From positions 310,001 through 374,000 of the forward strand of contig NZ_JASZYT010000003.1 of NCBI RefSeq assembly GCF_030316765.1: a stretch of DNA of 64,000 nt. The letters are read 5' to 3'. The notes below the pieces were generated by a model. The model did not search any database, had not been told where the DNA came from, and saw only the letters and a program-made list of their open reading frames with translations. The DNA is from Variovorax saccharolyticus. Its GTDB lineage: Bacteria > Pseudomonadota > Gammaproteobacteria > Burkholderiales > Burkholderiaceae_C. Positions 56,269-64,000 of this stretch are shown here, one piece after another; position 1 is the stretch's first letter, and each line of letters begins with the position of its first letter. Made by a program: the position numbers and the translations under genes.

Positions 56269-59200
56269 CGACCGCTCCTCCCGGCTCGCCCCCGGGGGCC
56301 GGTTGCGAAGCTGGGTTCTTGCCGGCCGCCGAGCGCTCGCTCAACCTCTCGAAGCCCCAGAAGAACATCGGAATGAAGAAGATCGCGATCACGGTCGCGC
56401 CGAGCATGCCGCCGATGACACCGGTGCCCAGCGACTGCCGGCTGGCGGCCGAGGCGCCGCTGGCGATGGCGAGCGGGATGCAGCCGAGGATGAAGGCCAG
56501 CGAGGTCATGATGATCGGCCGCAGCCTCAGCCTGGCCGCGCCGACCGCGGCATCATAGGCCGACAGGCCCTCCTTGTGGCGCAGCTCGACCGCGAACTCG
56601 AAGATCAGGATCGCGTTCTTGGCCGCCAGCGCGATCAGCACCGTGAGCCCGATCTGGAAGTAGACGTCGTTCTGGATGCCGCGCACCCAGATCGCGGCGA
56701 TGGCGCCGAACAGCGCGAACGGGACCGCCAGCAGCACGCCGATCGGCAGCGTCCACTTCTCGTACTGCGCCGCCAGGATCAGGAACACCATCACCAGCGC
56801 GAACGCGAACACCAGGCCGGCGGTCGAGCCGGCCTTGCGCTCCTCGTACGCCTGGCCCGACCAGGCAAAGGAGAAGCCCTGGGGCAGCACCTCCCTGGCC
56901 ACCGCCTCCATGGCGTCGAGCGCCTGGCCGGAGCTGTAGCCGTGGGCGGCATCGCCGGTGATCTTGGCGGCCGTGAAGTTGTTGAAGCGGGTCACGATGT
57001 CGGCGCCGGTCACGTAGCGCGTGGAGGCCACCGCCTTCAGCGGAACCATCTTGCCGACCTGATTGCGCACGAACATGTTCTGCAGGTCTTCGGGCTTGGT
57101 GCGGTAGTCGGGCTCGGCCTGCAGGATCACCTGGAAGAGCCGGCTGTTCTTCGGGAACTGGCTCACGTAGAGCGATCCGAACAGCGTCTGCAGGGTCGCA
57201 TACACCTCCTGCACCGGCACGCCCAGGCTCTCGGCCCGATCGCGGTCGACGTCGACCATCAACTGCCGCGAACGCGTATTGATGGTGCTGTTGACGCCGC
57301 GCAGTTCGGGCCTCTGGCGCGCCTTGGCGATGAACTCGCGCGTGACCTCCTCGACCTGCTGCAGGCTCGCATCGCCCTCGCTCTGGACCCAGAACTCGAA
57401 GCCGCCGGTGGTGCCCAGGCCCGGGATCGACGGCGGGTTGACCGGCACCATCACACTGTCCTTGAAGGTCGCGAACTCGGCCGTGGCGTCGCGGATCAGC
57501 GCATCGGCGCGGTCGCCCGGCGCCTGCCGCTCGGCGAAGCCCTTGAGCGAGACGAAAAGCACGCCCGCGTTCGACTTGAGCTGCGAGTCGATCAGGCTGA
57601 AGCCCGGCACCGAGGCCACCCCCCGCACCGAGGGCTGCTTGCTGAACCACTGCTGGGCGCGGTCGGTGGCGGCCTCGGTGCGGTCCAGGCTGGCGGCATC
57701 GGGCATGATCGCCGCGGTGAAGATGTAGCCCTGGTCCTCGACCGGCAGGAAGGTCGACGGCACCCGCTTGAACAGCCCCAGCATGATCGCGACCATGCCG
57801 GCGATCAGCAGCAGCGAGAAGCCCGCGCGCCGGATCGCCAGCCGGGTGGTCGAGGTGTAGCCCTCGGTGAGGCGCTCGAAGCGCCGGTTGAACCAGCCGA
57901 AGAAGCCCTTCTTCTCGTGCCCGCCGGGCTTGGGCGGCTTCAGCAGGATGGCGGCCAGCGCCGGCGACAAGGTCAGGGCCACCAGGCCCGAGAACACGAC
58001 CGACACCGCGATCGTGATCGCGAACTGCTTGTAGAGCTGTCCCGTGATGCCCGACAGGAAGGCCACCGGGATGAACACCGCGCACAGCACCAGCACGATG
58101 GCGACCACGGGGCCGCTGACCTCGTCCATCGCCTTCTTCGCGGCCTCCTTCGGACCGAGCCCGAACTCGGCCATGTTGCGCTCGACGTTCTCGACCACCA
58201 CGATCGCGTCGTCGACCACGATGCCGATCGCCAGCACCATGCCGAACAGGGTCAGCATGTTGATCGAGAAGCCCATCGCGGTCATGCCGATGAAGGCGCC
58301 GAGAATCGATACCGGCACCGCCAGGATCGGGACCAGCGTCGCCCGCAGGCTCTGGAGGAACAGGAAGACCACCAGCACCACCAGCACCACCGCCTCGATG
58401 AAGGTGTGGACCACCTCGTTGATCGATTCGCGCACGAAGTCGGTGGTGTCGAGCGCGACCTGGTAGTCCAGGCCGTCGGGAAAGGCGGGCTTGAGTTCGC
58501 CAAGCAGCTTCTTGACGTCGGTCGCGACCTGCAGCGCGTTGGCGCCCGGCTGCTGGTAGATCGCGATCAGCGTGGCGGTCTTGCCGTTGTACTTGGAGCG
58601 GATCGAATAGTCCTTGGCGCCCAGTTCGGCGCGGCCGATGTCCTTGACCCGGACGATGGCGCCGGTGCCCTGCTGGGCCCGCAGGATGATGTTGTCGAAC
58701 TGCGAGGGCTCGGTCATGCGGCCCGAGGTGGTGACCGGGATGGTCTGCTGCACCGGCGTCGCGGTGGGCGAGGCGCCGAGCCGGCCGGCCGCGTACTGCT
58801 GGTTCTGGGCCGCCACCGCCTGCTGCACGTCGCTGGCCGTGATGCCGAGCCCGGCCATGCGGTCGGGCTTGAGCCACAGGCGCATCGCGTAGTCGGGCGA
58901 GCCGAAGATCGAGCTCTGGTTGGCGCCCGGCACGCGCTTGATCGCGTCCAGCACGTTGATGCTGGCGTAGTTCGCGATGGTGGTGGCATCGAGGCTGTCG
59001 TCGGGCGAGTAGATCGCCACGATCATCATGAAGGCCTGCGACTTCTTGGCCACCGACACCCCCTGGCTGCTGACCGCCGAAGGCAGCGTGGGCAGCGCGA
59101 GATTGACCCGGTTCTGCACGTCCACCTGCGCCAGCGAGGGGTCGGTGCCGATCTCGAAGAACACCGACAGCGTCATGTTGCCGGTCGAGCTCGAGGTCGA

Positions 59201-59443
59201 GTTCATGTACATCATGCGGTCGGCGCCGTTGACCTGCTGCTCGATCGGCGCCGCCACGTTCTGCGACACCACCTCCGAGCTGGCGCCCGGGTAGGTGGCG
59301 CTGACCGACACCTGTGGCGGCGTGATGTCGGGAAACTGCGCGATCGGCAGGTTCAGCATCGCCACCGCGCCGGCCAGCACGATGATGATCGAGATGACCG
59401 AGGCGAAGATCGGGCGGTCGATGAAGAAATGCGCGAACTTCAC
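56255..59443 (-). CDS. RND multidrug efflux pump (HAE1 family)
   Basis: A 1062-residue inner-membrane pump: N-terminal helix MKFAHFFIDRPIFASVISII, twelve membrane segments in two halves, and the intramembrane proton relay (AIGIVVDDAIVVVENVERNM). Conserved segments GAPIEQQVNGADRMMYM-like and FAWSGQAYEERKAGS mark AcrB/MexF-type drug exporters, more like OqxB/MexF in the wording. It starts inside the stop of the adaptor gene (ATGA). The substrate cannot be read from sequence. Confidence 0.94.
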   Translation of the reverse strand: MKFAHFFIDRPIFASVISIIIVLAGAVAMLNLPIAQFPDITPPQVSVSATYPGASSEVVSQNVAAPIEQQVNGADRMMYMNSTSSSTGNMTLSVFFEIGTDPSLAQVDVQNRVNLALPTLPSAVSSQGVSVAKKSQAFMMIVAIYSPDDSLDATTIANYASINVLDAIKRVPGANQSSIFGSPDYAMRLWLKPDRMAGLGITASDVQQAVAAQNQQYAAGRLGASPTATPVQQTIPVTTSGRMTEPSQFDNIILRAQQGTGAIVRVKDIGRAELGAKDYSIRSKYNGKTATLIAIYQQPGANALQVATDVKKLLGELKPAFPDGLDYQVALDTTDFVRESINEVVHTFIEAVVLVVLVVFLFLQSLRATLVPILAVPVSILGAFIGMTAMGFSINMLTLFGMVLAIGIVVDDAIVVVENVERNMAEFGLGPKEAAKKAMDEVSGPVVAIVLVLCAVFIPVAFLSGITGQLYKQFAITIAVSVVFSGLVALTLSPALAAILLKPPKPGGHEKKGFFGWFNRRFERLTEGYTSTTRLAIRRAGFSLLLIAGMVAIMLGLFKRVPSTFLPVEDQGYIFTAAIMPDAASLDRTEAATDRAQQWFSKQPSVRGVASVPGFSLIDSQLKSNAGVLFVSLKGFAERQAPGDRADALIRDATAEFATFKDSVMVPVNPPSIPGLGTTGGFEFWVQSEGDASLQQVEEVTREFIAKARQRPELRGVNSTINTRSRQLMVDVDRDRAESLGVPVQEVYATLQTLFGSLYVSQFPKNSRLFQVILQAEPDYRTKPEDLQNMFVRNQVGKMVPLKAVASTRYVTGADIVTRFNNFTAAKITGDAAHGYSSGQALDAMEAVAREVLPQGFSFAWSGQAYEERKAGSTAGLVFAFALVMVFLILAAQYEKWTLPIGVLLAVPFALFGAIAAIWVRGIQNDVYFQIGLTVLIALAAKNAILIFEFAVELRHKEGLSAYDAAVGAARLRLRPIIMTSLAFILGCIPLAIASGASAASRQSLGTGVIGGMLGATVIAIFFIPMFFWGFERLSERSAAGKNPASQPAPGGEPGGAVDAPR

Positions 59444-61023
59444 CGCGCCTCCGCCAGCACGACGTCGACCCGGCGTGCCAGCGCAGGCGAATCCGAACCC
59501 ACCAGGTCCGCGGGCGCATGCAGCGCGATGCGCTCCGGCGGCACGCCGGCGGCGATCAGCGCGTCGCGCACCGTCTGGGCGCGGTCCCTGGCCAGCGCCT
59601 TGTTGAGCGCGGCGTCACCGCTGGCATCGACATGGCCCTGCAGCACCGCGCGCAGATCGGGACGGGACTTCAGCGTCGCGGCGACGCCGATCAGCCGCGC
59701 GCGGCCGGTGGCGTCGAGCACCGAGCGGCCGCGCTCGAAGTAGACGGCATCCCTGTCCTTGTCGGAGGACGCCGCTGCGGCGGCCGGCTGGGAGGCCGCG
59801 GCCGGCTGGGATGCGGCGCCGGCTGAAGGCGGACGCACCGACGGCAGCGGCCCCGAGACCGCCACCTGCGGCTTGTACTGGGGCAGCGGCGCCGCGGGCA
59901 CTTCCTTCGCGCGCACCATGACGCCGGGAGCCAGCCGAATGAAGCCATCGACCACCACGCGCTCGCCGTCCTTGAGGCCGCTGGTGACCAGCCATTGGTC
60001 TCCCAGCCAGTCGCCGGCCTGCACCGGCCGCGGCACCGCCTTGCCCTCGCCGTCGACCGCCCAGACGAAGGCGCCACGCGGACCCTGCTGCACCGCGCGC
60101 TGCGGCACCACGATGGAGTTCGGCCGCGTGAAGCCCTCCACCTTGACCCGCACGAACTGCCCGGGACGCAGCTGGCCCTTGGGATTGGGCAGCTCGGCGC
60201 GCAGCAGGAAGGTGCCGGTCTCCTGGCTGAAGGCGGCGTCGGCGAAGGTGATGCGGCCGGGAGCCGGGAAGGTCGAGCCGTCGGCCAGCAGCAACTCGAC
60301 CGCGTAGTCGTCGCCCGGCGCCCGCAGCAGCTTGCCCTGGGCGATCTCTTCCTGCACGCGCAGGGATTCGTTCTCCGACAGGCTGAAATTGACCCGCATC
60401 GGGTCGAGCTTCGCGACATAGGTCAACAGGCTGTTCTGCGAGTTCACGTACGCGCCGTCCTGCACCTTGGCGAAGGAGGAAATGCCGGCGACCGGCGCGG
60501 TGATCGTGACGTAGCCGAGGTTGAGCTGCGCGTCGGTGACCTTGGCCATGGCGGCCTCGACCGCCGCGGCGGCAGCCTGCTCCTGGCCGGTGGCATCGTC
60601 GAGGTCTTTGGCGGCCAGCGCGTCGTCGGCCACCAGCGGCTTCACGCGCGCCAGGTTGGCGCGTGCGGTGCTCAGGCGGGCCTGCTGCTGGGCCAGTTCG
60701 GCCCGGGCCGCCTTCAGCCGAGCCTCGAAGGGCTTGGCCTCCATGAGGAACATCACCTCGCCGGCCTTGACGAAGGCGCCTTCGGTATAGACCCGCCGCT
60801 CGAGGAAGCCGTCGACGCGGGCCCGGATCTCGACCTGCTGGGAACTCTCGGTCTGGCCGACGAACTCGAAGGTCACGGGCACCGTCTGGGTCTTGACGAC
60901 CTGCACATCGACCTCGCCGGGCTGCGCCGGCGGCTTCTCGGCTTCCTTGCTCGAACAGCCCAGCAGCGCGATGGCGAGGAGCGCTGCGGGCCCGAACCGC
61001 GAACCGGCCAGTGTTCGGTGCAT
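59440..61023 (-). CDS. RND periplasmic adaptor fused to an OmpA-like domain
   Basis: A 527-residue lipoprotein (LLAIALLGCSSKEAEK). Residues 30-385 are a normal adaptor: VEIRARVDGFLERRVYTEGA, a hairpin (LAQQQARLSTARANLARVKP), YVTITAPVAGIS and a beta barrel. After an Ala/Pro/Ser linker (about 395-420) comes a domain of about 100 residues with OmpA traits: AVYFERGRSVLDATGRARL, GHVDASGDAALNKALARDRA, then ARRVDVVL. OmpA-like domains bind peptidoglycan, so the adaptor may be fixed to the cell wall. Usual adaptors are near 400 residues. First gene of the efflux operon. Confidence 0.9.
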   Translation of the reverse strand: MHRTLAGSRFGPAALLAIALLGCSSKEAEKPPAQPGEVDVQVVKTQTVPVTFEFVGQTESSQQVEIRARVDGFLERRVYTEGAFVKAGEVMFLMEAKPFEARLKAARAELAQQQARLSTARANLARVKPLVADDALAAKDLDDATGQEQAAAAAVEAAMAKVTDAQLNLGYVTITAPVAGISSFAKVQDGAYVNSQNSLLTYVAKLDPMRVNFSLSENESLRVQEEIAQGKLLRAPGDDYAVELLLADGSTFPAPGRITFADAAFSQETGTFLLRAELPNPKGQLRPGQFVRVKVEGFTRPNSIVVPQRAVQQGPRGAFVWAVDGEGKAVPRPVQAGDWLGDQWLVTSGLKDGERVVVDGFIRLAPGVMVRAKEVPAAPLPQYKPQVAVSGPLPSVRPPSAGAASQPAAASQPAAAAASSDKDRDAVYFERGRSVLDATGRARLIGVAATLKSRPDLRAVLQGHVDASGDAALNKALARDRAQTVRDALIAAGVPPERIALHAPADLVGSDSPALARRVDVVLAEAR

Positions 61024-61032
61024 GGAACCTCC

Positions 61033-62289
61033 TCAGGTCTTTTCAGCCGTCCTCGCAGGGGCCTTGATCAGCATCTCCGCGCGCCCGGCGAGAACCAGCC
61101 ACGCGGGCAGGATAACCACACACAGCAGCGGCAGCAACTCGATGCCGGGAATCATCACCGCGCCCATGAAGAGGCTCAGCCAGCCGTCGCGCGTCGCCAC
61201 CAGCGTGAAGCCCAGCACCGAGCAGGCGATCGCCAGCGCCATCGGCACGACCGGGAACAGCTGGTGCACCAGCAGGCCGAAGGCCACGCCGACGAAGACC
61301 AGCGGGAAGATGCGCCCGCCGCGAAAGCCGCAGGAGGCGGAGACCAGCACCGCCACCAGCTTGATGACGACGATCAGCGCCAGTGCCGAGGCGCTGTAGC
61401 CGGCCGCCGAGCCCGCGAGCGTCTTCATTTCGGCCAGGCCCTTGAACATCGTGATCGGACCGCCGAGGATGCCGAGCAGGCCCAGCAGGAAGCCGCCCAG
61501 CGTCAGCGCCAGCACCGGATGCTCGCCGAGCGAACGGAAGGCCCGGTGGAACAGCGGGAACAGCCAGACGCCCAGCATGCCGATGCCGACCGCGGCCAGC
61601 GCGACCGCCATGCCGAGCCCGATGTCGGGGATCGTCGGGTGCAGGTAGGGCTCGATCGGCAGCGAGAAGTCCAGCTCCTCGAACTGCGACATCGTCAGCG
61701 CCCCGGCGCCGGCCGCCACCAGCGGAGCGAAGAGCTGGTCCCAGATCGGCTTGTCCTTGTCGCCTCCGACCATCTCGGAGAAGAGCAGCGCGGCCGCCAC
61801 CGGCGTGCCGAACATGGCGCCGATGGTGCCGGCCGCCGCGAGCATGACCCAGCCCTTGGCCGGCACCTTCGGCATCAGCCGTGCACCGGCGGCCACGGTC
61901 AGGCCGACGATGATCGCGATGATCGGGTTCTCGGGCCCCAGGCTGACGCCGCCGGCCAGCGCCAGGATCAGCGCCAGCGCGAGCCCCGGCAGCACGCCGA
62001 CCGGCGTCGGCGGACCGAACAGCGAGACCGTGGCCGGGTCGGGGCCGGCGTGGCCGGGCACGTAGCGCACCACCAGCCCGACCGCCAGCCCGGTGAGGGT
62101 CAGCACGCCGAGGATCCACCACCAGGCCGTGCCGGAGGCACCGACCAGCGGCGGCAGCGTCTGCCACAGGAAGCGCTGCAGCAGGTTGGCGGCGAGCACC
62201 ACCACCAGCAGGATCAGGGCCGCCGCCATGCCGACGACGACCGCCGGAACGGCCAGGGTGAGCATGGTGCGGGCGCGGGGATCGATCAT
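61033..62289 (-). CDS. ClC-type ion channel/transporter (YfeO-like)
   Basis: A 418-residue membrane protein with about ten helices. Two ClC marks can be seen: GGVSLGPENPIIAI near residue 115 (replacing GSGIP-G-x-E-G) and GFRGGRIFPLVFVG near 325 (replacing GxFxP). It should carry chloride, fluoride or another anion; the altered motif makes an antiporter mechanism uncertain. It ends 10 bases before the adaptor gene, so transcription may continue into the efflux operon. Confidence 0.85.
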   Translation of the reverse strand: MIDPRARTMLTLAVPAVVVGMAAALILLVVVLAANLLQRFLWQTLPPLVGASGTAWWWILGVLTLTGLAVGLVVRYVPGHAGPDPATVSLFGPPTPVGVLPGLALALILALAGGVSLGPENPIIAIIVGLTVAAGARLMPKVPAKGWVMLAAAGTIGAMFGTPVAAALLFSEMVGGDKDKPIWDQLFAPLVAAGAGALTMSQFEELDFSLPIEPYLHPTIPDIGLGMAVALAAVGIGMLGVWLFPLFHRAFRSLGEHPVLALTLGGFLLGLLGILGGPITMFKGLAEMKTLAGSAAGYSASALALIVVIKLVAVLVSASCGFRGGRIFPLVFVGVAFGLLVHQLFPVVPMALAIACSVLGFTLVATRDGWLSLFMGAVMIPGIELLPLLCVVILPAWLVLAGRAEMLIKAPARTAEKT

Positions 62290-62299
62290 GGGATGTCCG

Positions 62300-62767
62300 T
62301 CAGAAGGGGCCGATGTCGAACACCATGCTGGTGATCGCGAGAAAGCCGACCAGCAGCAGCAGCAGCGCCACCGCCAGCGTCAGCGAGGGCGGGAACTGGC
62401 TCTCCGCATGGATCAGCCCCTGGCTCTTCAGGCTCTTGCGTTCGGCACGCAATCCGATCATGAAGCTGCAGTGGTAGGCGATGCCCGAGATCAGCATGGC
62501 GATCCCGATCACGACCAGCGCCTCGCCGAAGCGGCGCGGCGCCATCCCGCTCTTGAGGACCTGCGCGTCGTGCAGCTTCTGGAACACCTGGAAGATGGTG
62601 AAGCCGAAGCCGATCAGCGACAACGAGGTCCGGATGACCGACATCAGCGTGCGCTCCGCGCTCATGCGCGTGCGCTGGAAGGACATGCCGGTGCGGCGCG
62701 AAGACAATTCGACAGAGGCGCGGTCGAGTTCCGCCCCGGGGTCGACCCACAATTTTTCATCTGGCAT
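62300..62767 (-). CDS. DUF202 membrane protein (YidH type)
   Basis: A 155-residue protein with three membrane segments. The segment MSAERTLMSVIRTSLSLIGF is the hallmark of DUF202 (E-R-T-x-x-x-x-x-R-T). ATG 62767 lies within the end of the marC-like gene, so translation is coupled. Function unknown. Confidence 0.85.
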   Translation of the reverse strand: MPDEKLWVDPGAELDRASVELSSRRTGMSFQRTRMSAERTLMSVIRTSLSLIGFGFTIFQVFQKLHDAQVLKSGMAPRRFGEALVVIGIAMLISGIAYHCSFMIGLRAERKSLKSQGLIHAESQFPPSLTLAVALLLLLVGFLAITSMVFDIGPF

Positions 62768-63398
62768 GCAAGGCTCCCATTTCGCGCAAGGCGACAAAGA
62801 TGATGCTCACCGCCAGGGCTACCTGCAGCACCCCCAGCACCGCTCCCAGGACTTCCAGCACCATGGCCATGGCCCCGCCGAGCAGGCGGCGCGCATAGAG
62901 CATGGCGAGCAGATTCAGCAGCATCACGCCCAGCAGCATCGCGAGGATGACCAGGGTGCGCCGGGTGTCGTGGCTGTTGGCCACCAGCACGATCAGCGCC
63001 GCGATGCCGTAGGGCGTGACCACGGTCGGGAAGGTGACGCGCATGGCCGCCGCCATCGGCGACTGCGGCAGCTCCGCCGGCGGTGCGTGGCTCGGCTGGT
63101 ACTGCTCCAGCACCATGCGCATGCCGACCACGAAGAAGATCAGCCCGCCGGTCAGCAGCAGCGCGGGGACCGGGATCTCCCAGTTGCGCAGCAGGAGATG
63201 CCCGATGAGGGTGCCCAGGATCGCCGCGATGGTGGCGATGCAGAAGGTGCGCAGCGCGATCCCGCGCAGCGTCTTCTCGTCGACCTCGTGGGTGAGCCTG
63301 GCGAAGGGCCCGACGATCTTGAGCGGCCCGAGCATGACGAACATCAGCGTGAAGATGCCCGACAGTCCCAGCAGCGAATTGGTCTCGAGCATGGCCAT
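62757..63398 (-). CDS. MarC-family membrane protein
   Basis: A 213-residue protein with six hydrophobic segments. FVMLGPLKIVGPFARLTH and TFPTVVTPYGIAALIVL correspond to the two half-repeats of MarC, which have N-P or G-P near the start of each. Once thought to be multidrug-related, its transport role is unknown. It starts 12 bases after the HAD gene's stop and overlaps the DUF202 gene by 11. Confidence 0.86.
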   Translation of the reverse strand: MAMLETNSLLGLSGIFTLMFVMLGPLKIVGPFARLTHEVDEKTLRGIALRTFCIATIAAILGTLIGHLLLRNWEIPVPALLLTGGLIFFVVGMRMVLEQYQPSHAPPAELPQSPMAAAMRVTFPTVVTPYGIAALIVLVANSHDTRRTLVILAMLLGVMLLNLLAMLYARRLLGGAMAMVLEVLGAVLGVLQVALAVSIIFVALREMGALHAR

Positions 63399-63410
63399 CG
63401 ACTCCGGTGT

Positions 63411-64000
63411 CTATCTGTCGGCGGGGAACACCCGGTTCCAGTCCTGCTTCATGTCGACCACGGTCCAGCCCCGGGCCCGGGCCTCGTCCAGCGCCTTGTC
63501 GAGCTTGCCGACGCGGGAGCTGCGGTCGTAGGCGTACTCGCGCTCGGCGTCGGTGTGGTGCACCAGGCCCATGAAACGCGGGCCCGCGCCCGCTGCGGTC
63601 CATTCGAGCATCTGCTGGTCGCCGTCCGAATTGCCGAAGGCGAGGATCGGGCGCCGGCCGATGAAGCGCTGAATGCCGACCGGCTTGCCCACGTTGTCGT
63701 CGACCAGGTCGATCTTGGGGAGCTTCAGCAGCACGGGCTTGCCGTCGGCACCCATCTTGAAGGCCAGCTGCCCGGTCGAGCCCACCACCTGCTCGGGCGG
63801 AATGCCGTAGACCTTCTCGGTGAAGACGCGCATGAACTCGACGCCGCCGCCCGAGACGATGAAGGTCTTGAAACCGTTCTCGCGCAGGTAGGCGAGCAGT
63901 TCCAGCATCGGCTGGTAGACCAGCTTCTCATAGGGCTGCCCGAAGCGCGGATGCCGGGCCTTGGCGAGCCATTCGGCCACGCTGGCCGAGAACTGCTCGG
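63411..64000 (-). CDS. HAD-family hydrolase, 5' part outside window
   Basis: At least 196 residues of the C-terminal part are seen; the frame is open to the right edge. HAD motif II is FIVSGGG and motif IV ILAFGNSDGDQQMLEWTAAG, with a Lys in the region KLPKIDLVDDNVGKP. Motif I (DxD) must lie upstream. Such enzymes are phosphatases, often for phosphoserine-like substrates. First of a closely spaced group with the MarC and DUF202 genes. Confidence 0.85.
   Translation of the reverse strand, partial: EQFSASVAEWLAKARHPRFGQPYEKLVYQPMLELLAYLRENGFKTFIVSGGGVEFMRVFTEKVYGIPPEQVVGSTGQLAFKMGADGKPVLLKLPKIDLVDDNVGKPVGIQRFIGRRPILAFGNSDGDQQMLEWTAAGAGPRFMGLVHHTDAEREYAYDRSSRVGKLDKALDEARARGWTVVDMKQDWNRVFPADR

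Noticed and set aside
56195-59743. A plus-strand open frame of more than 1100 codons
   Set aside because: It is antisense to the RND pump, is full of Arg, His, Asp and Gln runs, and arises from the high GC of third positions. The minus-strand protein has all pump motifs.

Overview
The window is GC-rich chromosomal DNA from a betaproteobacterium, most likely Burkholderiales/Comamonadaceae and Variovorax-like. This is inferred from gene content: polA next to a DUF2782 protein and a homoserine kinase of the ThrB2 type, a BPSS1780-type membrane protein, the gcl-hyi-glxR cluster, and proteobacterial codon use. No rRNA gene is present to confirm it.

Left chromosomal part (1-30211). The window opens inside a type I secretion pair (ABC ATPase-permease and HlyD-like adaptor). 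A Tat-exported multicopper oxidase with a SCO-type protein follows, then a chloroperoxidase-like hydrolase, a tandem universal stress protein, a KefB-like K+/H+ antiporter, and an AraC regulator divergent from a thioredoxin-fold protein. A C4-dicarboxylate carrier with a downstream GntR regulator has two near-identical palindromes ahead of it. The glyoxylate assimilation operon gcl-hyi-glxR makes glycerate from glyoxylate by way of tartronate semialdehyde; a LysR gene is divergent from it and a second LysR gene converges on its end. Housekeeping genes then follow: an M20 peptidase, polA, DUF2782, thrB, a BPSS1780-type protein, uvrD, guaC and an alpha/beta hydrolase.

Integrated element (30274-54779, about 24.5 kb). 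A tRNA-Ala(CGC) gene at 30212-30287 is the insertion site. The last bases of the tRNA are repeated exactly as a 17-bp direct repeat at 54763-54779, directly behind a P4-type tyrosine integrase. The right two thirds (41459-54601) is a single minus-strand series, largely of overlapping genes: integrase, unknown early genes, AlpA-like regulator, replication initiator, DnaB helicase, XRE and excisionase-like regulators, then late-looking genes that include a zinc-finger protein and a 761-residue glycine-zipper protein with a lysozyme-like domain. I recognise no terminase, portal, capsid or tail-tube gene, so the element looks like a satellite or a stripped prophage. The left third (30.3-41.3 kb) is a mosaic cargo zone of defence type: a GHKL-ATPase/STAS-like/membrane-protein operon, a GIY-YIG-like protein, a 1015-residue single-chain restriction-methylation enzyme, an Mrr-like endonuclease with a zinc finger, and an amber-interrupted membrane coiled-coil gene. 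Two degenerate pieces of other genes in the same element lie between them.

Right chromosomal part (54793-64000). All genes are on the minus strand: an RND efflux system (adaptor with an unusual C-terminal OmpA-like domain, HAE1-type pump, NodT-type outer-membrane factor), preceded by a ClC-like channel, DUF202 and MarC membrane proteins, and a HAD hydrolase cut by the window edge.
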